DNA of 64,000 bases. It comes from Capsicum annuum. Its lineage: Eukaryota > Streptophyta > Magnoliopsida > Solanales > Solanaceae. The stretch covers positions 138,151,671 through 138,215,670 of the forward strand of contig NC_061121.1 in assembly GCF_002878395.1 (NCBI RefSeq), in the 5' to 3' direction. The notes beneath the pieces are model-generated. The model saw nothing but the letters and a program-made list of their open reading frames with translations, was not told the DNA's origin and made no database searches. Both the position numbers and the translations under genes were made by a program. The first letter of the stretch is position 1, and the number at the start of each line of letters is the position of its first letter. Positions 47,537 through 57,732 of this stretch are shown piece by piece.

Positions 47537-49360
47537 ATGCCTCCCAAAAGAAGAAACAGGAATCAGCCAGCCCCTTAGGCCGAAGAAATTTTTGGCGAAC
47601 ATGTCACTGATGCAGAGTTTAGATCTACATTCACTACTTTTTCTCAGTCAGTAGCTACTTAAAATTAATGACCAGCTATCATTCCAGCCAACCCAGTGGC
47701 TAATTTAGCTGTAGCCAGGATTTGGGACTTCACTCGAATGAATCCTCCATCCTTTTTTGGGTTTCAGTCAGATGAGGACCCTCAAATATTCATTGATCAG
47801 GTTTAGAAGGTTACAGACATCATGGGAGTTACTTCGAGTAAGATTGTTGAGCTAGCTATATATCAGTTGTAGGATATTTCTCATACTTGGTACAAACAGT
47901 GGAAGTCAGAGAGGTCAGTTGATACAGGACCTATTGAGTGGGAGGAGTTTGTCACTGTATTCTTAGATAGATTCTTTCCCCAAGAGCTGAGAGAGGCTAA
48001 GGTGTTAGAATTTATTAACCTCAGGTAGGGAAATATGACTGTGAAAGAGTATTCTCTTAAGTTTACTCAATTAGCTAGATAAGCTCCTCATGTGGTAGCA
48101 GACAACAAGGCCAAGATGAGTAAGTTTTTTTCTAGAATGAATAATAGTGTGGTCAACGAGTGTAGATTTGTGATGTTGAATAGTGACATAACTTTAGCTA
48201 GGCTTATGACCCATGCTTAACAAGTAGAAGAGCAAAAAATTAAGATGAGGGAGAAGCAGAGTAAGAGAGCCAGGATAGGTAGTTTAACTTTGCTCAGCCC
48301 AAATCAAAAGGAGGAAACCATTCTCAATTTCTTCCTAAGTCATTAGTTCCATCTCCTTCTTCATCTAATGCTCCAGCTCCTAAGTTCAGGGATGGTAATA
48401 GAGATAGGGTGCTTGGCTCTAAGTCTTAGGGCAGTGTCATTAATGCTTGAACTAATCCCCTTTGTCATACTTTTGGTAAGAACCATAAGGATGCTTGCAG
48501 AGCTAGTAGTGATATCTATTTTGGATATGGTAATCCAGGCCACAGAGTCAGAGATTGTCCCCAGTTAGGCTATCTGGGTCAGCAGAACCATTCCTCAGCT
48601 CAGTCTGGTTGCCCAAATTAGCAGGGTGCCACCTCTAACACTACTAGTGGGCAACGTCCAAATTGACTTTATGCTCTAGAGTCAAGGCAAGAATAGGAAA
48701 ATTCTCCTGATGTGGTTACTAGTATGTTATAGATCTTTCATGTGCATGTTTACGCTTTGCAAGATCAAGGAGCTTCTTTGTCTTTGACTCCCTATCTAGC
48801 AAGCAATTTTGGAACAAGTCCCAAAATTCTAGTAGAGCCTTTTTCAATCTCTACCCAAGTGGGTAAAACCAGAATAGCCCTACGGGTATATTGGAACTGC
48901 CCGGTTATGATATTTTAGAAAGTCACTTCCGCAGACTTAGTCAAATTAGAGATGACTGATTTTGATATCATTCTTGGCATGGATTGGCTTCATTCCTTTT
49001 ATGCCACAGTCGACTATAGAAATTAAATAGTCCAGTTCCAATTTCTGAATGAACTTGTCCTAGAGTGGAGGGGTAGTACTTTAGCTTTCAGAGGTTATCT
49101 TGTTTCCTACCTTCGAGCAAGGAAAATAATATCTAAAGTATGTGACTATCATCTTGTTTGAGTTAAGGACACCAGTTCTGAAACTTCCAGTCTTGATTCA
49201 GTCCCAGTTGTGAATTAATATTTAGATGTCTTTCCAAAAGATCTTCCAGGAATTCCTCTCAAAAGGGAAATAGACATCGATATTGATTTTTTCTAAATAC
49301 TCAGCCTATATCTATTCCTTCATACAAAATTACACCAGTAAAACTCAGAGAATTGAAAGA
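47537..49360 (+). pseudogene. Element E gag and protease remnants
   Basis: ATG at 47537 opens MPPKRRNRNQPAP, the same start used by element C (MPPKRSDVRRN), preceded by a pyrimidine-rich CTTTCTTCTACAG. Gag shows RMNPPSFFGFQSDEDPQIFI, VELAIYQL, WYKQWKSER, EWEEFVTVFLDRFFPQELRE and VKEYSLKFTQLAR. A zinc-knuckle trace GYGNPGHRVRDCP (about 48530-48565) lacks the first Cys. Protease: DQGASLSLTPYLASNFG (about 48760-48815) keeps the Asp but has Gln for Pro, and FDIILGMDWL follows (about 48960-48990). The frame then reads toward RT (PVKLRELKE) but breaks at about 49365. Several in-frame stops. Confidence 0.9.
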
Positions 49361-49364
49361 GTAG

Positions 49365-50643
49365 TTGAAAGATCTCAATATTCATCAGAGAAGGTGGTTA
49401 GAGCTCTTGAAAGATTATGACATAAGTGTCCTTTATCATCTGGCAAATACCAACATTACGGCTGACGCTCTCAGTAGATTGTCTATGTATAGTGTTGCTC
49501 ATGTTAAGGATAGTAAGAAGAAGTTACCTCAGAAATCCATCATCTTTCCAGGCTAGGTCTTTGCTTAGTTGATTCAGAGGAGGGTGACATACGGGTTCAT
49601 AGTAGTTCAGAATCATCTCTTGTTTCAGAGGTGTAAGAAAAGCAAGATAGAGATCCAAGCCTTGTAAAGTTAAAGGAGTCAGTCAAGGATCAAAAAGTAG
49701 AGGTTTTCTCCTAAAAGAGAGATGGTGTTTTGTGTTGTCAGGGTCATCTATGTGTTCTAGGTATAGATGATTTAAGGTAGTGAATTCTTGTAGAAGTGCA
49801 TGGTGCCCACTACTCTAATCATCTAGGGGGCACAAAGATGTACCGCGACTTATGGGAAATCTATTAGTAGAGTGGGATGAAAAGAGACATTGCAGAGTTT
49901 GTGGCTAAGTGTTGTACATATCAACAAGTTAAGATAGAGCATCAGAAGCCTAGTGGTTCCATGCTGGAGTTCAGTATTCCTACTTGGAAGTGGGAAGAAG
50001 TGAACATGGACTTTGTGATGGGTTTGCCTCGTACTCATTTCCAGCATGATTCAGTTTGGGTCATTGTAGATAGGATAACCAAATCAGCTCTTTTTCTTCC
50101 AATCCATTCCTCTTATTCAGCCGAGGATTATACCAAACTCTACATCAGAGAGTTGGTCAGATTGCACGATGTTCCATTATCTATTATCTCAGATAGAGGT
50201 ACTCAGTTCACCTCTTATTTTTGGAAAGCATTCCAAAAGGGTCTTGGTACCCAAGTTATCTCAGTACAGCCTTTCATACAGATGGTTATGTAGAAAGGAC
50301 CATTTAGACTTAAGAATATATGCTGCAAGAGTGTGAAATTGATTTCAAGGGTAGTTAGGATGACCACTTGTCTTTGATTAAGTTTGGAAACAACAACAGC
50401 TATCATTCAAGTATTAAAATGGCTCTATTCAAAGCTCTTTATGGTAGGAGATTCAAATCTCCAGTCAGTTGGTTTGAAGTTATTGAGGCCTCAGTCCTAA
50501 GTCCTGAATTAGTAGTTGATGCCTTAGAAAAAGTCTAGTTAATCAGAGAAAGACTCCGGGCTGCTCAGAGCCGATAGAAGTCTTATGTTGATATGCGTAG
50601 AAAAGATCTCAAGTTCGAGATTGGTGATTATGTCTATCTAAAG
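49365..50643 (+). pseudogene. Element E RNase H tail and integrase remnant
   Basis: Starts abruptly at KDLNIHQRRWLELLKDYDIS and ITADALSRLSM, the end of RNase H, so the whole RT and most of RNase H are absent. Integrase: HYSNHLGGTKMYRDLW and CCTYQQVKIEH (zinc-binding His kept, one Cys lost), WKWEEVNMDFVMGLP (first catalytic Asp), SVWVIVDRITKSALF, IISDRGTQFTSYFWKAF (second Asp), then a shift around the Glu motif (about 50275-50300). The longest open part is 49877-50293. The tail LKFEIGDYVYLKIS runs into LTR sequence at about 50643, so no chromodomain remains. Confidence 0.9.
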
Positions 50644-53034
50644 ATCTCTCCCAAACCATCGCAGCGGAGGAAGTGAGACCAAATTCTTCCTAAGGGCAAT
50701 AACTCAGGACGACAGACCATCAAGCTAGCAATGGACCATCGCCCAAGACATCGCAGCAGAGGTAGTGAACCCCTATTCTTTCCAGGTGTGACGGTCAGGA
50801 CCGATGGAATATTTACTGAGCAATGGACCATTGCACCCACCATTTCATAGTTCGTTCAGTTATTTTAAAGTCATTTTAAATGGGTATTTGAGTCTTTATC
50901 CACCTGTTTTAACCCCTAATTATATCAGATTAAGGCTCATTATCCATCTATAACACCAAATTAAGCTTTTCTCTCAAAGATAATCCCCAAGAAACAAGAT
51001 CCAAATATTCTTCAAGAAACTAAGAGATTCAAGTTCTTCAAGTCCAAGAACTTCAAGAAACTCACAACCCAGGTATGTCATGTGTTAATTCATGGGTACC
51101 AATCACCCATGAAGCTCAAAAATCTCATTTCAAAATCCAAGATTTGTGTATGTATGAATGTTCATGATTTAAATTGAATTGAAATTCATGTTCATGATAT
51201 TGTGGGACTTTGATTCATGTTTTTAATTACAGATTCCAACGATTGACCCTAGTATGTGATGATTTGCATAATAATCATGATAAACCCTTCAAACTTGCAA
51301 AATTATTCATGTAACCATGACAATTAGATGCATTGATGATGGTATAACCAAAGTATGCTCCTCATGTGTTTGATTAAATGCCTAGTGAAGGAAAAGTGTC
51401 ATACTGGTATGATAATATGAAATCCCCAATCATGTACAAGTTTATGCATGTTAAATGTTTGATGAAATGTCTTAGTCAGTGAATTATGGATACATGTGTC
51501 GCCCTTGTGGTACTTTAGAACCTACACTTAATGAAAGCTCCAACTTATTTTATTTTGGATTGTGATGTTGGTCATGTATTTAAGAAATTCATGCTTTGTC
51601 AGTTTTATGCTATCGAGTCCTGGGGGTACTTGTACCCAATAATTAGTTGTGTGCCTAGATCCAGTGTCATGTTCTTAAGATACTCTAGTCTAGCCATGTT
51701 CATAGAAATTCAGTCAATCATGTGACTCAGAAAAACTCAGTAAACTTAGTAATCTCAAAATTCTCAGAAATTCAGTAATCTCAGTAGTATTTCATCAGTC
51801 AATGGAACTTAGTTAACTCAGTTTAGTTCAGTCCAGTTAATCATGTTCAGTGTCTATTTAGATAGGAGTAGGATTTAGCACAGAGTGAACCCAAGGATAG
51901 GAACACACACTGTTAGATGAGGGTGTGATTCTTAGAAGTCATCCTTGCATTTCAAAACAATGTAGCCAGCATAGGTTGAGACATCAACACTATCAAATGA
52001 GGGTTTATAAGGTGGATAAACACTGTCAGATAAGGGTCCCACCATTCTCTTTTGGAGACACTATCATATGAGGGTCACTCATAGCTTGTCCTTACCGATG
52101 TCGTGGTATTGACACCCTTCCAATTAGGGTTATAGATTGGACCCCAACTCAGCTATATTACATTATTTTGGGCATGTTGGTTAGATGAATATTTCCCAAA
52201 GTTTCAGTACAAAATTAGGATTGTCAGATATAGTCGTTCAGTCTCAATAATAGAAATTAGATAATTCTATAGGATTCAGGACTATCAGATACAGTCAACT
52301 CAGAATAGTACAAAACTCAGCTAGTTCCATCATAACCTAAACTATCAGATACCATCACTCAGTATCCGTTATTTCATTTATACAGATATCAGTATCTCAT
52401 GTTATCAGTACTCAGACTTAGAAATCAGGTTATCACAAACTCAATTACAGTTATTAAGTAGTCATGTATGTATTCTTACATTTATGTTATGTAGTCGGTT
52501 AGTATAGTTCATGCATTTGAACCCTTTTGCATTTAGCCTAGCTCACATGCATACCAGTATATTTAAACATACTGACGTATTTGCACTATGGTGTTTTATT
52601 CTATTGGTTTAGAAGCACGAGCTCCAGAGCATCAGTAGCATTCCAGTCTCTGCATTCGGAGTTTGCAGTGAGTCCTCATCCTTTGAGGACATGACCATTA
52701 ATTTATTATCTCATTAATTGATTTATTTTAGCAGTGGAGTTAGTTGGGGACATATCGTATCAACTCCTCATTCAGACAGTTCAGTTAGTTAGAGGCTTTT
52801 CAGACTATCATATTTAGACAGTTTATTTCAGGTTTTGTTTTGGTATTGTGATACCACATCATTCAGAGATTATTTTATTAGTCTTGAACCTTATAGCCTT
52901 ACAGCCTTTATTTCTGCATTTATACCATATATTGTAAGATGTTCAGGTACTGATATCAATCATGGGTTTACTTGTGGTCCTTTGATGTCTTGAGCACCGT
53001 GTAGCATTCCGAGTACCAGATTTAGGACTGTTAC
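50644..53034 (+). repeat. Element E 3' LTR, 5'-truncated
   Basis: Aligns with 44948-47331. Lacks the first 263 bp of U3 including part of the module. Donor-like CCAG/GTATGT repeated at 51069-51078. ATGAGGGT-type repeats at 51905-52075. Ends TGTTAC, the final A replaced or lost. Confidence 0.92.
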
Positions 53035-53038
53035 CTTG

Positions 53039-53865
53039 AACATCTATGGATCTGGTTATTGTAGTCATCTTCTCATTATCAAAACATCATATAGCAACAT
53101 CCCTCTATGCTCAAGTAATATTTACCCTCAAGAATGGATAAATTCCGAGCTCAAAAGATGTTATAATCAACTCATAAATAATCTAGAGATTTTGAGAACT
53201 ATTTGAGAAATTAACCATGAATATAATGAAAACATACAAAGATTGTGATGAAGAAACGAGAAGTACGAGCTCACAATGACCCCAAAATCACCAAATAAAT
53301 GCCCCCTAGATTTTTGAACTCTGTAGGGCTCTAAGCTATTGAACTTATGAAAAACTAGGGAGAAAATCAGGTTGGTGGAGCATTTAGTGGACTCTAGGTG
53401 TTGCTTAAATAATAATTGCTAAAGAAGTCAAGTACCTCTTAAGAAGTACTCGCCAAATATATTCCATCCATAAAAGTGGACGAGGAGCCACTTAAGTGAC
53501 CTCAACTTTAGCAGTTAGGCTCTGCTTTAGTGGACCTTATCTGCAAAGGCCAGGTATCTTAAGTGATCGGTTATCCTCTTAAGAGGCCTCCACTAAATCT
53601 CCTAAAGCACCGCTTTAGCAGATGCACCTATTGAGACCTATGAATTTTTCCAAGTCTCCACCGCCTTTTGGCATTTATTTGAAATATTATGAATGTAATA
53701 GACTATGCTACCCTATCAAATTTGATATTCTAGACTCAATAGAACTGTCAAAATTTCCATCCAAGATCTTTTTGATAAAACACACATGGGCTATTTTTAT
53801 CAATTTTCGATCAATGGCCCAAAATAAGTCAAAAACCCTTAAGACTAGAACCAAAGGTCCCCCTA
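53039..53865 (-). repeat. Element D 3' LTR, piece 3
   Basis: Follows CTTG at 53035-53038. A block of CTTAAG-containing words (CACTTAAGTG, TCTTAAGAGG and TTTAGTGGA) at 53430-53620 is the U3-type repeat block. Then AAGTCTCCACCGCC and GACTATGCTACCCTATCAAA, as in element B. Ends CCCTA at 53861-53865, duplicated after element C. Confidence 0.8.
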
Positions 53866-54337
53866 TGTAATACCCCAAGTTTTGGACCCTACAAATATCT
53901 GGTTTAGTCATTACTATCTAGGGCATGGCTTAAGTGATGAGTCATGAAGACTCCTCATGAGTCATATAGTGCCAATCGTGGTCTAAAAAATGAGACAAAC
54001 CATTGTTTCTACTTGAACTACTGAGCCTCTATCTTTGAAAGGCCTATTACTTCTTAATTTCATTTTTTTTCTTAGCCCATTGCTTTTAGATTTCCCTTTG
54101 GCTATGGTTTGGGGAATGTCCCAACTCAATTTGTTATTTGGTTTTGTTAGAGGCTTATGTGGATAGGATAATAATGTGTGAATGATTGTTGTTAACTCTT
54201 AGATCTTTCTTTTGGGTTACATTAACTATCTTATCTTTATGTTTGGGATTGTCTTCCACTATTTATCTATATTATGTGCAATTAGTCAGGCTATGGGGTG
54301 GTCTCCCACCCTCGGTGGGTGGTATCGGGTCAAGACA
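53866..54337 (+). repeat. Element C 5' LTR with ~1.55-kb internal deletion
   Basis: TGTAATACCCCAAG to GGTCAAGACA. The first ~150 bp match 57733-57885 and the remainder matches about 59427-59786. The lost part includes the U3 repeats and the presumed promoter. The junction near 54020 (TTTCTACTTG) can be built from TTTCT on one side and CTACTTG on the other. Confidence 0.93.
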
Positions 54338-54340
54338 ATC

Positions 54341-54354
54341 TTGGTATCAGAGCA
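54341..54354 (+). other. PBS of element C, initiator tRNA-Met type
   Basis: TTGGTATCAGAGCA three bases inside the LTR end. Well preserved. Confidence 0.95.
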
Positions 54355-54531
54355 TAGGTTCAAGGTCGTTGGATGTCCACAAGGAAGTGTTGAGGTATGT
54401 AGCACACCCCACTTATAAGGAGGAGTCTACAAGGAATTTAGGAATATTTCCCTTTCTTGTGTTCTATTTTGGGCTACAGATTCTGGTGTTTTGAAATTCC
54501 TCTAATCTCTAATTTACTCGTATTTTAGATC

Positions 54532-57500
54532 ATGCCTCCCAAAAGATCTGATGTTCGTAGGAACTTTATTCGGCCCTCTATCCTACCTAAGGACAATATA
54601 TATGGAACTCGACATGCTTATAGAGTGCAGACCCAATCTAAGGTACGTTCTCCTAATTGTACTATCCCGCATAGAGTTATATCTATGCCCACTAGTCCTC
54701 CTCAAGATTCCTAGGTTGGTGATATTTATTATTAGTCATCTCAAGGGTATATCTCTAATGTGGAGTTCCATCAATCCATTTATTTTCTTACTCATTTATT
54801 GATATCTCAGTCTCATCAGTCGAACCATGTTTTTCTTCTTCTAAGATCACTAAGGTTAGCTAGTTCATGAGGTTGAATCTCTCAACCTTATAGGTTCTAG
54901 GGTTAAGGATGATTCTCAAGGTTTTATGGATGATATGGAGGAAATATTCAGGGTGATGCATGCTATTGATTTTAAGTATGTGAAGTTTTTTGTATACCAG
55001 TTGAAGGATGTAGCTTATCAGATGTATGAAGAGTAGGAACAGTTGAGGGTGATGCTTTTGAAATTGGTATGGCCATTATGAATTCCTAGTTATGTCATTT
55101 GGGTTGACTAATACTCTAGCTTTTTTATGGATCTTATGAATTGTGTTTTCAAATAGTTTTTGGATTTCTTTGTTATATTTTTTATTGATGACATTTTGAT
55201 GTATTCTAAGAGTGGGGAGGATCATGCCAGTTACCTCTGAATTATGGTGCAGACTCTTAAGGATCAAAGGTTCTATGCTAAATTTTCTAAATGTGAGTTT
55301 TGGATGAATATTGTGACTTTTCTTGGGCACATTGTTTCTAGTGAGGGGATCAAGGTGATTCCACAAAAATTTGAGGACGTGAAGAAGTGGCCTAAACCCA
55401 CGACTCCAATTGACATTTGGAGCTTCTTGGGCTTGGATGGGTATTATAGGAGGTTTGTAGTGAGTTTCTCATCTATTACTGCTCCATTGAAAAATTTGAC
55501 TTAGAAAAAGGTGAAGTTCTTGGGGTTGATTCTTGTGAGGGTAGCTTTGAGAAGTTGAAGGATAAATTGACTTTTGCTTCAGTTTCTACCCTAACCCGAG
55601 GGTACTGATCGATCTATGGTGTATTGTGATATGTCTCGTATGGGACTAGGTTATATCTTGATGCAGGATAGTAAGGTTGTGGCTAATGCTTTTAGGTAGC
55701 TTAAGGTTCATGAGAGGAATTATCCAACTCATGATTAAAAGTTGGCGGCTATGTTTTTTGCTTTGAAGATTTGGTGCCATTATTTGTATGGGGTGCATGT
55801 GTATATTTACTCGGATCATAAAAGCTTGCAGTATGTATTATGTAGAAGGAGTTAAATCTTAGTCAGAGGCGGTGGCTTGAATTACTTAAGGATTATGACA
55901 TGAGTCTTTATTACTTCCTAGGTAAAGTTAATGTGGTTGTTAATGATCTTAGCAGGTTATCCATGGGGAGATTATCTCATATGGATGAGGAGAAGAGAGG
56001 ATTGTTGAAGGATATTCACCGATTGGCTAATTTAGGAGTTTATCTTTTGGACTCTAAGGATGAGGGTGTGGTTGTTCAAGAAGTGGTTAAATCATCTCTT
56101 GGTGCTGATGTAAAGGAGAACCAAACTTTGGATCCTATTCTTATGTAGATTAAGGATGATGTGGGATAGCAAAAAGTCATAGCCTTTGAGATTATTCATG
56201 ATGGCATCTTGAGGTACTAAGGTAGGTTATGTTTTCTTGATGTTGAAGGGATACGAGAGAGGGTCTTGATAGAGGCTGATTAGTTGAGGTATATTGTTCA
56301 TCCAAGTTCAACAAAGATGTATCACAACATGAAGGAAATCTATTAGTGGAGAAATATAAAGAGGGATCTGGAAAATTTTATGGCTAAGCATATGGTTTGC
56401 CAGCAGGTGAAGATTGAACACTTAAGGCCTAGTGGGATGTCTCAAGAGATAGAGTTTCCTGTGTGGAAGTAGGAGATGATCAATATGGATTTTATTATGG
56501 GCCTTCCTCAGTCTGGTAATTAGTATGATTAGATTTAGCTCATTATGGAAAAGATGACTAAGTCTGCTCACTTCTTGTTGGTGATAACTACCTACTTTGG
56601 AGAGGATTACACTAATCTATTTATTCAAGAGACTATAAAATTGTATGGCACACCGGTGTCCATCATTTTAGACTGAAGCATGCAATTTTCTTCTCACTTT
56701 TGGCATTTGTTTTAGAAAGGTTTGTGGACTAAGGTGAACCTTAGCACCACTTTCCACTCTCAAATAGATGGATAAGTGGAACGGGTTATTTAGATCATGG
56801 AAGATTGCTAAGGTCTTGTATAATAATAGTTATCACTCGAATATTCAGACTTTGGATGATATGCTAAGGGCTTATATGATTTATTTTGGAGGTAGTTAGG
56901 TTGATCACTTACATCTTATTGAGCTTGCATATAATAATAGTTATCATTTGAGTATTCAAATGTCTTCATTCAAGGCTCTTTATGGTAGGAAGTGTAGGTC
57001 TCCTAATGGGTGGTTTGAGGTTGGTGAGGCTAGGTTGTTTGGTTTGTACTTAGTTTGGTCAGCCATGGATAAGGAGAAAGTGATTAGGGATAGGCGTAAG
57101 ACTGACCAAAGTCTCTAAAAGACCTATGCAGATGTAAAGTGAAGGGAATTGAAGTTTGATGTAGGTGATTGGGTGTTCTTGAAAGTCTCTCCTATGAAGG
57201 GAGTGATGAGGTTTGGGAAAAAAGGGAAGGTCAGTCCCCATAATATTGGTCTGTACCAAATTATGAGGAGAGTAAGGAATGTTTTTTATGAGTTGGATTT
57301 TCCTGCGAGTTTGGGTTCTATTCATCCTGTCTTCTGTGTATGGATGTTGAAGAAGTTTATGGGTGATCCTTCTTTGATTTTTCATGTGGAAGATCTTTGT
57401 ATTTCAGATTCCTTGGCTTATGAGGAAGTTTCGGTTAAGATTTTTGATAGAAAAGTCTGTAGACTGAGGACTAAGGATGTAGCTTAGGTAAAAGTCCTTT

Positions 57501-57598
57501 AGAGGAATCAAAAGGTGGAAGAAGGTACTTGGGAAGCTGAAGAGGACATAAAGTCCAAGTATCCGTTCTTTCTCCCCACATTGGATGAAAATGCTTGA
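54532..57598 (+). pseudogene. Element C gag-pol with gag joined to RT by deletion; chromodomain-like end
   Basis: ATG at 54532 (MPPKRSDVRRN). Gag is readable to MYEE*EQ near 55035. At about 55065 the sequence changes to RT at YGHYEFLVMSFGLT, so the rest of gag, protease and the RT fingers are deleted. RT keeps FIDDILMYSKS (about 55185-55215), FYAKFSKCEFWM and SFLGLDGYYRRF. RNase H: VYCDMSRMGLGYILMQ, HERNYPTHD and [11 protein letters not shown]. Integrase: zinc-finger trace CQQVKIEH, MDFIMGLP, a disrupted second Asp motif, AYNNSYHLSIQ and ALYGRKCRSP. The C-terminal tail (57149-57487) carries LKFDVGDWVFLKVSPMKGV and IHPVFCVWMLKKF, ending in a chromodomain-like NQKVEEGTWEAEEDIKSKYP, which in chromoviruses steers integration. 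Many stops. Confidence 0.93.
56816..56953 (+). repeat. Partial duplication inside the element C integrase
   Basis: ATAATAATAGTTATCA occurs at about 56820-56836 and again at about 56931-56946, translating as YNNSYH twice. The extra copy precedes TLDDMLRAYMI, where related elements continue without it. Likely a local duplication or template switch of about 30 bp. Confidence 0.6.
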
Positions 57599-57719
57599 GG
57601 TATAATTTTCATTCTTTCTCTTGTGTCCTTTTCAAATTTGTCATTTGGATATGTGTGCATTTTTTCTTATGATCGTGTTAATTGGTGCCTTGACTTTTCA
57701 TTTAGGGCCGAATGATCCT

Positions 57720-57732
57720 GGGGAGGGGGTAA
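57720..57732 (+). other. Polypurine tract of element C
   Basis: GGGGAGGGGGTAA directly before the 3' LTR start TGTAATACC. Confidence 0.9.

Larger units (their letters stand above)
44685..53034 (+). mobile_element. Ty3/gypsy element E, internally deleted
   Basis: 5' LTR 44685-47331, PBS about 47336-47350, gag and protease remnants, RT missing, integrase remnant, then a 3' LTR that lacks its first 263 bp. Outer flanks CTTG at 44681-44684 and 53035-53038 match, a 4-bp remainder of the target duplication. The deletion at 50643 also removed the integrase tail and polypurine tract. Confidence 0.92.

Noticed and set aside
54186..54494. 102-codon open frame spanning LTR end and PBS of element C
   Set aside because: Crosses the PBS and LTR boundary and does not resemble gag; the gag start is the ATG at 54532.
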